From Mayamaea pseudoterrestris (lineage: Eukaryota > Bacillariophyta > Bacillariophyceae > Sellaphorales > Sellaphoraceae): a DNA stretch of 64,000 nucleotides. Location of the stretch: the NCBI GenBank assembly GCA_027923505.1, contig BROI01000001.1, positions 1,148,501 to 1,212,500 on the forward strand. The letters are read 5' to 3'. This document shows positions 53,141-63,798 of this stretch, one piece after another. A model generated the notes under the pieces. It saw only the letters and a list, made by a program, of their open reading frames with translations. It was not told the DNA's origin and searched no databases. The translations under genes and the position numbers were made by a program. How positions within the stretch are numbered: the stretch's first letter is position 1; every line of letters starts with the position of its first letter.

Positions 53141-54332
53141 TCCGCCTAATTTTCCCAACAAAGAAGCTGCCGTGGCAGAGGAGCATTTCGTAGCAAGAAA
53201 TATACCTCTCGTGTGGAATGTGATTCATCATAAGTAGCGGTTTCAGTCAGGCTCGCTAACACTGTAACGGCTCATGGCTTCACCAATCATAGAGCTGAAC
53301 GTCCCAATAGCATGCAACGATTCACGGGTTGCCTCTTTACTTCCTTGGAAAGTCAGTTTGAGTGTCTTGCTCGACTTGATCATGGCGCCCGCAGTGGGAG
53401 AACTGCTGTCGTCAAGAGCGACTAAATCAAAACTTTGGATGGAAAACACTGTTGACACAATAATGACAATGAGGCAGCCAATGCTATCATATGATATGTC
53501 GTCGGCACTTTTTGTCCAACTGTCGGTGCGTGTCTGCATATCTGATGTGCGCTAGCTCAAACGAAATAGGCGGATTTACGCTATGCGCCTCCATGTACTG
53601 TCCTGTAATTGCGTGTCCGCCGCAAGAGCAAGCATGGAAGCCGATGAAAGAGAGCATTCGCGAGAGTGTCCACACGATAGAGAGTGTTTCATTTGCGCGC
53701 AAGCTGGATTTCTGCGTTCGCTCCCCTAGGCCAAACTCGGCAACACTAACTCCGACGGAAATGTATGAGCAAATTGCAAGGACACTTGAATTTTTTTGGG
53801 AAAATTTGAGGTTGCGTGCAAAGCTTGGTTTGAAAGCGGTGGAAACGGAGGTCGCGCAAACTAGAAGGTAAATGACGATTAGCAACTTGTCATTATTAAT
53901 CTCCAGGTCCAACTTCAGGTTCATAAAAGCGCTCATGAGGAAGACGGCGTCAATCTTCCCTGCATCTCTTACCTGAGCCACGCACTGCAAGCTGCAAACC
54001 GGCCCCTTTCTTCTTGCTTCCGAGGCTCACGCGCTAAAAGTGCAGGCTCCTCTCGTCTCGCTTTCCTTTTGCAGTGCAGATGCAGAATCAGAAAGCTTTG
54101 TGATTGTCTGTATGGACGTCAAGCTGTCATGGGGAGCTGGAGAGTAGAGTGTGTAGATACAAGCTTGTACCACGGGCGCTCAATGTAGAAGCGTTCCTCG
54201 TGGTGACAGTTAGCCATGCATTTCAACTCGGTATGTCATGTTGAATACAATGCTTCAAGTACACGAAGATGCGTGAATTGCTATAAAATTGGCACAACAC
54301 GTCTTTGCTCCCAATGTTTCGTAGGCACAAAG
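53141..54332. other. Long intergenic region, no supported gene
   Basis: About 1.2 kb. Overlapping frames on both strands (53243-53539 and 53487-53990 minus; 53491-53871 plus) are open for 90-170 codons, but none shows a recognisable motif. The plus-strand frame ends in a helical, basic stretch. A small lineage-specific gene cannot be excluded. Confidence 0.45.
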
Positions 54333-56921
54333 CTAATAATTGCGTGCGTTTCGTTCCAAGTTATCAAAGCGCTCGAATTCGCCTCGGTCGCACACCTTGA
54401 GTTTTACGTAGCGCCTGCCCATGTATTCCATATGCAAGGTCAACGCCGTCAAAGCATCAGTCTCGTTCGCGAAAAAAAGATACGATACTCCAATAAAGTT
54501 GCCGTCGCCTTTAAAGACTTTGACGATACTCTCACAATCGACCTTCCTTTTCAAGAAGAAATCACTGATATCTTCCTTTGTTGCCTCATAAGGGATTCCT
54601 GACATACGTATATATCGACTAGTGGGCAACTGACCTGAAATTTGTTTATCGGCGCCCACTTGATTCACTAGACGTGCACGTTTGCCGTCTGTGTCTGACG
54701 GAAGGAACGCATCCGTTCTTAATCGCTTGTGCGATTCACCCAGAAGCTGGTGTGGGCCAGGAATCCCAGGAGATGGATAAAAATTGTTTTGAATCGCCCA
54801 GAACGTTACCAACGCTGCCCTTTCTAGAGCCGATCTAGCCTCACTCTCTGACTTGTACCAGTGTAAGCTTGCTCGGTCCTGAAAGCAGCTGCCCCCTTCA
54901 ACAAAAATGACATCCTGCCATGTACGTTTCGCAGCCAGTAAACAAGAATATTTCGCTGTATACCAATGTGTGCCTTCCGTGTCCCAAACTTTGTAAATGA
55001 AAGTCTGTTCCGCTATCTGCTGGCGAAAAACAGCAGTAAGTGCATTGGAGCCTCCAATCTGTTCCCAAAGCATCTCAAGTCTCGATCCCCATGGCCTATG
55101 CACGTGAATGAAACTGCACCCCGACGCGGAATGCCGAAATTGGCAACCTGATCCGGAAGCTTCTTGGTGATGGCAACGATCATTAAGCCTGGAAGGGTGC
55201 AAGATCCATGACGGTTGTACGGCTGGCAAGACTGGGAAAGACTTGGCGATTAACCCTGTTTGCTCCACGAACGACGACATTGCAGATTCCGCCGGCTGAG
55301 AATTAAAATCAACGCTGCTGTGTGTTTCACTATGCGACGAGAGGGATATCGCATCGTTTGATACATGCGCTTGCCGTGTTATACTGTTGCAATTCGACGT
55401 AGGTTGCGAGGAGCGTTGTGTATCAAAATGATGCGAAGAAGTCATCAGTTGTGTAGGTTCAAGGCTCGACTTTGATGGTACCGCCGCTTCGATTCTTAAC
55501 GACGCAGTGTCCCCGTGATTCTTTTCCGAAGAAAACGCGGCAGGGATGTTAGCGCATCCACTGTCCCGCTGACTTGGAACGCCTTTTTCAAGCGCTTCAA
55601 TGATTGACTCCAGCTCGGCCATTCGTTCCTCTGTACAGCCTCGAAGAATATTTCGCGACAACTCAAGTGGATTGACATCAGATCTGTATCCATAATCTGG
55701 AGGAGCGCCTCCTGCAATGAGTCGCTCGACCAAAGCCAAGTCGCCCAAACGCACTGCTCCATGAAGCAGCGACTCCCCGCCAACTTGAATATGAGTAGAT
55801 GCTGCAGCGGATTGTGAAGGCATGTCGTTTGCGAGATCCTTGTTTAAAAGTTGTAAAGCCGCTAAAGTCTCTTCCATGCACTGGCGAGCGTCCACGCGCT
55901 GATTCTCATCAAGTGTCGGTGGCACCACTTGTCGACGAACACTGCCAATGAGCTTGGCTCCAGCTACGAGGCAGCTACCTTGCATTGGCAAAATGTCTAA
56001 ATGTATTGATTCTTCCTCCAACGTTGATACTTGATCAAGGTTCCGAATACTAGTGCCGGCTTGGCCAATGACGACAACGCTGCCACTGGATAGTCTAGCC
56101 AAAATGTCAAATGCAACGGTACCTTCCTGCGCTGCCGAAAACTTAAACTTGTAATCATCTCCGTCTGTGCGCTGAATGTGACCGGATGGGAGCGATACGT
56201 TCGCTGATTGCGGCAGCTGCTTGGAATTAAGCAGCATCTGCATGCCCGATGAGAGTCCTACTGTCAGTTCGCACGGATGGTGGAGCTCCATCAGGTTGAC
56301 GACGATATCCGTGACCCCAACTATCTCGAATGCAATTGAAGCAGGCTGCCTTGTGCCTTGACACATACGCACTGCCTTGGCGGCTTTTTCGTAAATCTCA
56401 ATGACCTTGCTGATTGCTCCAGCGTGTCTAATTTGAGATAGCAACGCTAGGTCGTTCGTTTGTTGAAACTCTTGAAGCAACTGGAGGCGAACTGGCTCAA
56501 CCGATTGCGCTCGTACCGCCTTTACATCCTCCAAGCCAAGATTGGCAAGGATTCCGTCTTCTAAATGATCCATTACTTTGCTGACAGTCGGTAATGCTCC
56601 TCCAGAGAGTCCCATTGCTTCCAGAATGATGGCGATGAGTCCGGAAGGAGGACTGCTACTTGTAGACGTTTCCACTGCAGATGCTTTCTCCTTCGAGGCG
56701 AGTGGTAGCTCCTCCAATGCTTCAAAACTTGATGCTCCTACAGTCACGGCGGCAGCATTCCGATCAGTTTCGCTGCCGGATGATTGAATAGCAGTATTTG
56801 CTGTACTGCCGACGGACGTTCTTGTTCCTGGTGCCTCTGCATGTTCCAATCTGATTTGACCCGAGATTGCGACTTGCGGCATGACAATGTCGTCACTTGA
56901 TGACTTGGCTAAATTATCCAT
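54333..56921 (-). CDS. RNA-binding-like protein with ankyrin repeat, CCCH-like block and C-terminal RRM
   Basis: 862 residues, single exon, ATG at 56921. Residues about 140-330 form a helical then beta-rich region of unknown family. An ankyrin-like unit follows (GGESLLHGAVRLGDLALVERLIAGGAPPDYG, two pieces, about 388-420). Next is a Cys/His block, GCQFRHSASGCSFIHVHR (about 605-625), with CCCH-like spacing. Then WYTAKYSCLLAAKRTW and FWAIQNNFYP, possibly a small fold of its own. The C terminus is an RRM (about 765-850): YIRMSGIPYEATKEDISDFF matches the qRRM style of hnRNP F/ESRP proteins. RNA binding is likely; the target is unknown. No membrane segment. Confidence 0.75.
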   Translation of the reverse strand: MDNLAKSSSDDIVMPQVAISGQIRLEHAEAPGTRTSVGSTANTAIQSSGSETDRNAAAVTVGASSFEALEELPLASKEKASAVETSTSSSPPSGLIAIILEAMGLSGGALPTVSKVMDHLEDGILANLGLEDVKAVRAQSVEPVRLQLLQEFQQTNDLALLSQIRHAGAISKVIEIYEKAAKAVRMCQGTRQPASIAFEIVGVTDIVVNLMELHHPCELTVGLSSGMQMLLNSKQLPQSANVSLPSGHIQRTDGDDYKFKFSAAQEGTVAFDILARLSSGSVVVIGQAGTSIRNLDQVSTLEEESIHLDILPMQGSCLVAGAKLIGSVRRQVVPPTLDENQRVDARQCMEETLAALQLLNKDLANDMPSQSAAASTHIQVGGESLLHGAVRLGDLALVERLIAGGAPPDYGYRSDVNPLELSRNILRGCTEERMAELESIIEALEKGVPSQRDSGCANIPAAFSSEKNHGDTASLRIEAAVPSKSSLEPTQLMTSSHHFDTQRSSQPTSNCNSITRQAHVSNDAISLSSHSETHSSVDFNSQPAESAMSSFVEQTGLIAKSFPVLPAVQPSWILHPSRLNDRCHHQEASGSGCQFRHSASGCSFIHVHRPWGSRLEMLWEQIGGSNALTAVFRQQIAEQTFIYKVWDTEGTHWYTAKYSCLLAAKRTWQDVIFVEGGSCFQDRASLHWYKSESEARSALERAALVTFWAIQNNFYPSPGIPGPHQLLGESHKRLRTDAFLPSDTDGKRARLVNQVGADKQISGQLPTSRYIRMSGIPYEATKEDISDFFLKRKVDCESIVKVFKGDGNFIGVSYLFFANETDALTALTLHMEYMGRRYVKLKVCDRGEFERFDNLERNARNY

Positions 56922-57168
56922 AGCGTAGATTCATGTCAAGTAGCGAAAGTTTAACAAGTTCAGTTGTTGGAAAGGTGGACGAGAAAAACGCAGCGATTAT
57001 TGTGCGGATACGCTCGCCCTGGATGTCGCATCGGCTATGAAAAGCATTCACGAGCTCCAAGCTCGCTCCACCACGAAAACGAAACGGACGCTTGTCACAG
57101 TCACAGCTCGCAGTCAATCCGCTGCCACCATGACCGTCAATCATCAATAATTCAAGCACTCTTGCAGC

Positions 57169-58944
57169 ATGACAGACACGATAAACAATTTAACGTTTCG
57201 AGCGGTTCGCCCGACGGACATGGATCAATGCTACGCGCTCGAAAAGGCTTCCTATCCTACTGACGAAGCCGCTTCCAAGACGACGCTTCAATTCCGACAG
57301 CACCACGCCGCTCGTTACTTTCGATGCGCTGTTTTGCAGCATGCAGATGAAGGAGAGGGACCAACGGAAGGAGACGGAGAAGGAGTAGCTGAGGATTTGA
57401 TTGGAGGAGGTGAGACGACAGCAATTACAGCAACCATGGCAGCGCCGTCACCGAATAGCGGAAACAGCACCAACACTCATCACAGTCACGAGAACGAGGA
57501 CTCGGACGACGACAAGGTCATTGGTTTCATATGCAGTACACTCTGCAGGGAGTTTACTTTGGAGAGCATGCAGAATCACGTTCCCGCCGGTCCGCTGCTT
57601 GCGATTCACTCGGTTGTCGTCGATGAACGCTTTAGACGCAAAGGAATTGCTACGAAAATGCTACAGGATTACATCCAGTTCATTCAAGATTCGAATGCGG
57701 AACGAATTACACCAATCGAAAAGTTTGTTCTACTTGCTAAGCGAGAATGTCTTGCCTTTTACATTAACTGCGGATTCTCTGTGATTGGCAAGAGCTGCAT
57801 TGAGCATGGAACGGAGCAGTGGTATCACCTTGAACGAGTCCTTCCCCGTGCGCATTGTGAATCTGGCCTGAGCTGCTACATTGTCAATGCCTTTGCGGAG
57901 CCAAACAAACAGTCGACGACTCGAACGAATGGAAGTGGGAATCCAGCCGCCGTCGTTGTCCTACCAGCGGATCATAAAGTTGACTTGGAAAGCGAGGACC
58001 GGCAAGCCTGGATGCAAACCGTTGCAGCGCAGTTCAATCTATCGGAGACTGCCTTTGTTCAGCGGAAAAGCATTTCTGGGCAAAACAAGGACGGTTGTAT
58101 CGAGACAGACTCGATGAACTTGACAACATCCGAAGATGACGCGGCTCATTTTGACATTCGCTTCTACACGCCAACCACGCAGATTGCTCTTTGCGGACAT
58201 GCCACGCTGGCGTCCGCGGCGGTCCTTTTTAAGACGTTAATACTACCAGAATCTCAAGCTCCAATTTGCTTTCATGCTCTGGATCATGTCGTTTTGAACG
58301 TGGAAAAGTCGTTGCTACTGCCGGGCACCAACAATAATTCGCGTCATTCGAGTATCACGATGAAATTCCCCATAAAACCACCACTTGAAATTGAAGATGA
58401 AGATGCCCGACGCGAAATCATGAAAATGCTACAAGTCGCTTTGGAGGTGAATACGGACACTAATGACGATTGCATCTTGTTCATTGGCTTTACGGATCTG
58501 GGCGACTTGCTTGTAGAATTGACGTACGAAAGTTTCATTCAAATTGACGGAGGAAACGAACACAGTGAAGCATCGCCTTTGTCCATTGACTACAAGGCGT
58601 TTTCATCGTACGACGGCTACACTCGTGGGGTCATTGTGTGCTGCCAGGCACCGCCGACATCCGGGCATGAAGAGGAAGAAGTTTCTATTGCATCCGATGT
58701 AACGTTTGACTTTTACTCGCGTTTCTTTGCACCCAAAGCTGGTATTTCCGAGGATCCAGTTACGGGATCGGCGCATGCTAGTTTGGCACCCTACTTTGCC
58801 AAGAAGCTTGCCAAGGACAAGGTCACTGGTATGCAAATGTCGCGACGAGGCGGAATAGTTGACTGTCAGCTGCTCTGGGATGATGGCACGGTGGATTTGA
58901 CGGGATTGGCGGTCATTGTCATGCGCGGAGAAGTGTTTTTGTAG
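57169..58944 (+). CDS. Fusion of GNAT acetyltransferase and PhzF-like isomerase
   Basis: 591 residues, single exon, ATG at 57169. Residues about 8-225 form a GNAT domain of the arylalkylamine N-acetyltransferase type: FRAVRPTDMDQCYALEKASY, then the acetyl-CoA site HSVVVDERFRRKGIATKML. An acidic 60-residue insert interrupts it. Residues about 235-591 are PhzF-like: GNPAAVVVL, NLSETAF (with the catalytic Glu), RFYTPTTQIALCGHATLAS, and EDPVTGSAHASLAPYF. PhzF proteins isomerise small metabolites. Both halves look complete, so the fused protein may act on one substrate in sequence, but this is inference. No targeting signal is clear; probably cytosolic. Confidence 0.88.
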   Translation: MTDTINNLTFRAVRPTDMDQCYALEKASYPTDEAASKTTLQFRQHHAARYFRCAVLQHADEGEGPTEGDGEGVAEDLIGGGETTAITATMAAPSPNSGNSTNTHHSHENEDSDDDKVIGFICSTLCREFTLESMQNHVPAGPLLAIHSVVVDERFRRKGIATKMLQDYIQFIQDSNAERITPIEKFVLLAKRECLAFYINCGFSVIGKSCIEHGTEQWYHLERVLPRAHCESGLSCYIVNAFAEPNKQSTTRTNGSGNPAAVVVLPADHKVDLESEDRQAWMQTVAAQFNLSETAFVQRKSISGQNKDGCIETDSMNLTTSEDDAAHFDIRFYTPTTQIALCGHATLASAAVLFKTLILPESQAPICFHALDHVVLNVEKSLLLPGTNNNSRHSSITMKFPIKPPLEIEDEDARREIMKMLQVALEVNTDTNDDCILFIGFTDLGDLLVELTYESFIQIDGGNEHSEASPLSIDYKAFSSYDGYTRGVIVCCQAPPTSGHEEEEVSIASDVTFDFYSRFFAPKAGISEDPVTGSAHASLAPYFAKKLAKDKVTGMQMSRRGGIVDCQLLWDDGTVDLTGLAVIVMRGEVFL

Positions 58945-59112
58945 CAAGGCTGTTGTGTCAGTGAATGTTATTTCATGCCATAAGTTTGCTATCAGTCTTT
59001 ATTACAATCGTAACTAGTTAAATTGTTTGTCATTGCACGTGTAAGTAAATCACACGCGTAATCGGCGCGATGTCAATTAAGCATTGTCTTTCTACGTTAA
59101 CAAGTGTCAATG

Positions 59113-60522
59113 TCAAGAGTTGGCCTCGTTATCGCCGATATGCATTGCTGCCGACTTGTCTGGGAACCTGTACAAGCGTCCCAAACTCCCATCCGACTTG
59201 ACAGCTTGCGCGGTCCATGGCTCAGTGGCGTGCGCATTAATCTGAATTGTAGCCTTGTACCAGTCACTCGCCACCTTGCCAGGAACAATTTGATCATTCC
59301 ATACTTGATCTGACTCGCGCTGAATTTCGTCTAAAACGGACGATCCATATGGACCACCTGCGTTGGCATTGATAACCTCAAATACATCGCCGGCAGCAAC
59401 TGCTTGGGTTCCTAGTAGTATTTCTCGCATCATGCGCTGGTCAACGCTTGTTTTCGCCAAGCTCAAATCGTTGATTTGAAAGTGTAACGCAAGTTTCCTG
59501 TAACCTTTTGGGAACAAGTAATCGACGTAGTGAAACATGGCCACGTCTCGGCCAGACGATTCCAGGAGGCAGTTCATGCCAAGCACTTGCGCTTGATTCA
59601 GAAGCCAGGCACCAAGCACTTCTGATATGGTGCGATATCGCGAAAATATGGCAGCCTTGAGGTTTGAGTAATCGTCGATAATATCGGAGGACGGAGAGCC
59701 CGGAGGGTCGCCCTGCTGCAGGCGCACTCGCTTTGCCGTCAATTGATACAGCATGGCAAATTCCTCGTTACAAAGTGTAGAAATCATATGATCGAGTTGT
59801 CGAAAGAAAGAGTTTTGACCTGTTGGGAGTGAAACAGAGCCGGTCGAATCCAAATGGCTAACGTTCGTCGCTGCACCTATTGCTCCTGTTGGCACTACCA
59901 CAGCTTCCTGAAGCAACTGGGAGAACCACGGCATGTACATACTTGTCGACTTGCGAATTCCATTAACTCCCGTCACTAGAACGACCCATGGTTGCTCCAC
60001 TACTTGTTTCTTGCTAGCAGAAAGGTCAGCAGCATGTTTCGCGGCCTCGTTCCAGTTTCCCTCGCGCAATATACGCTCCAAAACTTGTCGGAAGGGAGCG
60101 TCCGCATTAAGCAGTCCCGATTCATCATTGTCGGCACCTGCAAGAATGCTTCCAAGCCGTTTAGCGTTTGCTTCTGTCGAAGGCCAGTCCGTGTGTGGCA
60201 GATGAGCGACTTCCAAAAGTAGACGAGCTAATTCCGCACGTGGAATCTCATGCTCTACTGGTCGAACATTGTCGAGCGAATCGATAATTTTGTCAATTTC
60301 TTCGCTTGTAAACGGCAGCCGCTGCTTGGCGCGTTCCGTCATGGATTCGGTATAATCATACAGAAAAGTAGACGCAGTGGTTGAGGCATCAAGTGATGAC
60401 TTGAGCTCGCGCGCAGTCTGCCTACGCTGCAATTTTGCGACATCGGAGTCGATTGAAGATTGAGAATTCGGTGCCGTCATGGACAAATAGCAGCAAGACA
60501 GAAAGGTGAACGATGATACCAT
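59113..60522 (-). CDS. P-loop NTPase/kinase-like protein with modified Walker A
   Basis: 469 residues from ATG 60522; ATG 60480 is an alternative start that would drop a hydrophobic opening (FTFLSCCYL). The central VVLVTGVNGIRKSTSMYMPW (about 182-201) looks like a Walker A loop, but the Gly before Lys is Arg. Other blocks: ELARLLLEVAHLPHTDWPS, ADNDESGLLN, EEFAMLYQLTAKRVR and CLLESSGRDVAMFHYVDYLF, the last resembling the part of nucleotide kinases that follows the P-loop. I recall the same GVNGIRK motif in fungal and algal proteins, so the Arg is probably family-typical. Substrate and pathway are unknown. Confidence 0.68.
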   Translation of the reverse strand: MVSSFTFLSCCYLSMTAPNSQSSIDSDVAKLQRRQTARELKSSLDASTTASTFLYDYTESMTERAKQRLPFTSEEIDKIIDSLDNVRPVEHEIPRAELARLLLEVAHLPHTDWPSTEANAKRLGSILAGADNDESGLLNADAPFRQVLERILREGNWNEAAKHAADLSASKKQVVEQPWVVLVTGVNGIRKSTSMYMPWFSQLLQEAVVVPTGAIGAATNVSHLDSTGSVSLPTGQNSFFRQLDHMISTLCNEEFAMLYQLTAKRVRLQQGDPPGSPSSDIIDDYSNLKAAIFSRYRTISEVLGAWLLNQAQVLGMNCLLESSGRDVAMFHYVDYLFPKGYRKLALHFQINDLSLAKTSVDQRMMREILLGTQAVAAGDVFEVINANAGGPYGSSVLDEIQRESDQVWNDQIVPGKVASDWYKATIQINAHATEPWTAQAVKSDGSLGRLYRFPDKSAAMHIGDNEANS

Positions 60523-61283
60523 ATCGACTTGCCTCGCTGGAAGAATGGTGATGAACTTGCGGAAGGAACGACCGAGTGGGGTCTGCTGAAGGAGAGAGTG
60601 CCGGGCCTCTTACCGGTACTCATGCGACAATGCCGTTTCCTGCATAATGAGTGGCACAATATCTACGGTACAAGTACTACTCTACAACTTGCCGATTACT
60701 GATAATTGATGCCAAGAAGATCCGAGCAGAACTGATACTGCTACGTGCAGGCAGTCATGACGCAGATTCCAACGTTAATCATTATGCACAGATATCATTG
60801 CCTTAACTGTAAAGTTGATTGGCTGACCAGCTAATAACTACTTTCACGTTTGTTTTGTGGTTTGTAGTCCGGCGCAGCAAAGTAGCCATGGCTATTGCCG
60901 TGCAGCTGTGTCATGTGCATTGGAGTAGGTGGCCACTGCCCACTGCTATTCTGTACCAGTAGGTAGGATCAAAAGTGATGCGCTCACACTTATGCTGCTG
61001 TGGATCTTCCCTGGCGCCAGCTATTATGAGCAAGAGTGGGCATCGGCTTCTACTCGCTCGCGCTACTATCTAGAAGTCTTGATTGTTTTGTTCATCGCTT
61101 GCGCGACCTGATGCATTGTTTTGTACTATGCGATCATAGTATTAATCGTACCGGTATTGATACTAGCGCAAAACCCAAGACGATGATGGTGTGCGGATTA
61201 CGCGCAGCATTCTACTCGTAAAGGCGTGAAATAAACCTGTTGATGCTAGTATCATATTATATATATACTGATAAAACAGAAAA
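60523..61283. other. Intergenic with two TACCGGTA palindromes
   Basis: About 760 bases upstream of the P-loop gene and downstream of the kinase gene. Palindromes at 60611-60618 (about 90 bases upstream of the P-loop gene start) and 61149-61156. No gene is seen. Confidence 0.6.
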
Positions 61284-63798
61284 TCAAGCACTTGCACTGC
61301 TTGAATCAGGCTCTTGCGTCGCCTGGGTCACGTTTCCTCGAGGAGGAGTTAGTTTCACTATGTCTCGAGGCAAAAACCGTCGGTGCTGCGAGGGTCGCAT
61401 AGTGAGAAACATGGCTGGTACGAACTCGCTTGGTTGCCGAAAAAGGGAGCACTGGCGAAGATGCTCCCTTTCGGAACCAAACTGCAACGAATAATGGGCG
61501 ACATCTTGCAGAAACTGGGTGGTTTTAAGCAACCGTTCACAAACCGTGGACAACCTGTTCTCGCAAACCGCGTGCAGTTCCGTCAAAATCCACAAATCCG
61601 GCGTGTAAAACAAGACAATGTGACGGTAGAGTGCCTTTACGATGCGGATCGCAAAGCCTGATGGAATAGTGCCGGCGTAGCGATCTTCGTCAATCTGAAT
61701 TGACGCCTCGATTTCGTCCCAAAATTGTTCAGGACAGATGGCGAGCTCATTGCCGTCCACATCTCGCCAGAGTGGCTTGAAATCGTTACCAATCAACAGC
61801 AACAAATCGCCTAAAGCGTAATTATCGTTGTCGACAGAGTCAAATCGGGTATTCACGCCCAGATTTTGGCCAGGATCATTGTATTCTGGAGTTGCAAATG
61901 GCATGCTTCTATTGGGAAGATCAAATTCCGCTGTGCCCATGTCAATAAACTTGACGTACAGGTCGCCCACAGCAAGTTTTTCCATCTTGCCCTTGTGGTT
62001 AAATCCAAAACGGGTTTCACCTTCCTTAACAAACGCTACGACTAAATTGCCATCCTTCAAGTCAGAGTGAATGAATCCACCAACAGCATTGGCAAGTTCC
62101 ACGGCGCTGCACAAACCCTTGACAAGGTTATTTGTCGCCTCCTTTTTGTTGGCAGGGTCCATATTACGAATCTTGATAATATAGTCATCAAAGAGAAGAC
62201 CACGTTCCATGAACCAAAAAAGCATAAGCACTTCCTCTTCTCTGTTTGTCGGTATTGGAAAGGTCACAAATTAGTTACGACAAAGAGTTGTGCGATAATA
62301 CGCATGCACCGAAACGTACCCCTCAACGGCGCTAAATCCTCCGTAATTAAAAACCTTTGCTGCAACCGCGCCATTCAATACGCTGGAGGCGTATACCGCC
62401 ATAAGCAACTCATGTTTGGTATCCTCCGTCGCCTCGCTGCGTCATCAACAGCAGGAAAGAGGCAAGTGAGGAATTTGAAAAGCTGGAGGCAGGTGCGACG
62501 AACGATGCGACGTACCACAATGCCAGGACCACATTGTTCGTTTCGTCAATGTAAATTTTTTTCCCATTGTTATCATGAAAGAGCTTGACATCCTCGCCTT
62601 GGATGAATGCGGTGACAGTGGTCTCGTTGGCCTGGTCGAAGTCAATTTCGGGTGGCTTCTTCAATCGCCGTAGCTCTGTACGCAATTCCTTTTGCACCTC
62701 GCCATCGGCAGCTGCAAGCACTCGCTTGTCACTCGTAGCTGTGCGAGTCATGCAGAAAAAGAACGACTCTTTCAACCTAGCTGGAATCACCTTCAGTGCC
62801 CGGCGACGCGCTTCCAACATGTTTTCCACAGTTCCTCGATGTGCAGTAAGACGTCTTCGGTATATCGCCAAGCAACCAGCGCACGTAACACTCCATGTCG
62901 TACACTTATCGCATTTTTCTGTCTTATCATTCGCACCTTCGCCTATGAGCTGACCTTCCACCAATCGTTTCAATGTAGGATCAGTCGCCGCAACCGCAAA
63001 ATCAAGTCCATGGCTGTTGAAATAGTGAATGTATGTTTTTGTTCCTACATTAGACTCGCATGGAAAAAACTTGTTCCACTCGCTTGATCCTAGCAGAATC
63101 CGCATAATGTGCAGAGGAGGCATAGACGAAGTCCCATATTGTAATGCCTTTCTCGCCTTTTCAGCCCTCGACTTTGGCTTCCGCTCCTTTCGACGGCCTG
63201 CTACTGGCAGCGCAGGCTTTTCATCGCCAAGCTCTTCCACATCCACCAGTCCTGGAAAGTACCGTCGAAGGTAAAAGAAAAGATAATACCGACCTGAGCG
63301 AGTGGTGTACGCATCGTCTTTCTGGAGTCTTTCAAGACATATTTTTGCAAACAGATCGTCTTCCCCTTTGCGCTGCTCCCCATGAGATGTCGTTCGAAAC
63401 AAAGCAGCAGCTTTATCGTAACAATCATCGTCATCCCAATCCTCCAAACTGCCATACCAATCGTCGTCTTCCTCGTCGGAATTGTTATACTCGTCTTCTT
63501 GGCTCTCGACGTCATCTTCCAGCTTCCCTTCGGTCCCTTCGTCTTGTTGGTTTTCATCGACGCTCAAGTTCTCCAACAGGCTCGCTTGCTCGTCACTCTC
63601 TTCTTCATCCTCATCGAGGCTCTTGGAAGCCTCGTCTACATGATCAGTAAAGTCATCGCCTGTGTCAGATTGTTCCTCCTCGACTTGAAGGTCCGACTCC
63701 TCCTCGCTCGTGTGCTGCTCTCCTTCACTTCCATCTTCCTCGACCTCGGCTAGAGCAAGATCTAGGTCGGCCTCATCTTCCTCCCAAGATTTATACAT
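61284..63798 (-). CDS. Divergent protein kinase with acidic N terminus and zinc-ribbon-like block
   Basis: Three exons, 63798-62516, 62436-62320 and 62241-61284, joined by 79- and 78-base GT-AG introns, give 785 residues. Residues 1-130 are very acidic. A basic stretch (GRRKERKPKSRAEKARK) and a C-x2-C/C-x2-C block (CDKCTTWSVTCAGC, about 300) follow. The kinase part lies at about 440-690: GAVAAKVF (beta-3 Lys), hinge, FIHSDLKDGNLVV (catalytic HxDxxxxN), FIDMG in place of DFG, ATPEY (APE-like) and YALGDLLLL (alpha-F Asp). The key Lys, catalytic Asp and Asn remain, so activity is plausible. Without the two splices the gene breaks up. I cannot place it in a kinase group; an effector-like or lineage-specific kinase is possible. 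Confidence 0.75.

Noticed and set aside
53491-53871. Plus-strand frame of 126 codons
   Set aside because: Overlaps equally long minus-strand frames; no conserved motif, so no strand can be preferred.
62410-63798. Separate acidic protein gene upstream of a short kinase gene
   Set aside because: Two 78-79-base introns join them in frame and restore the kinase N-lobe.
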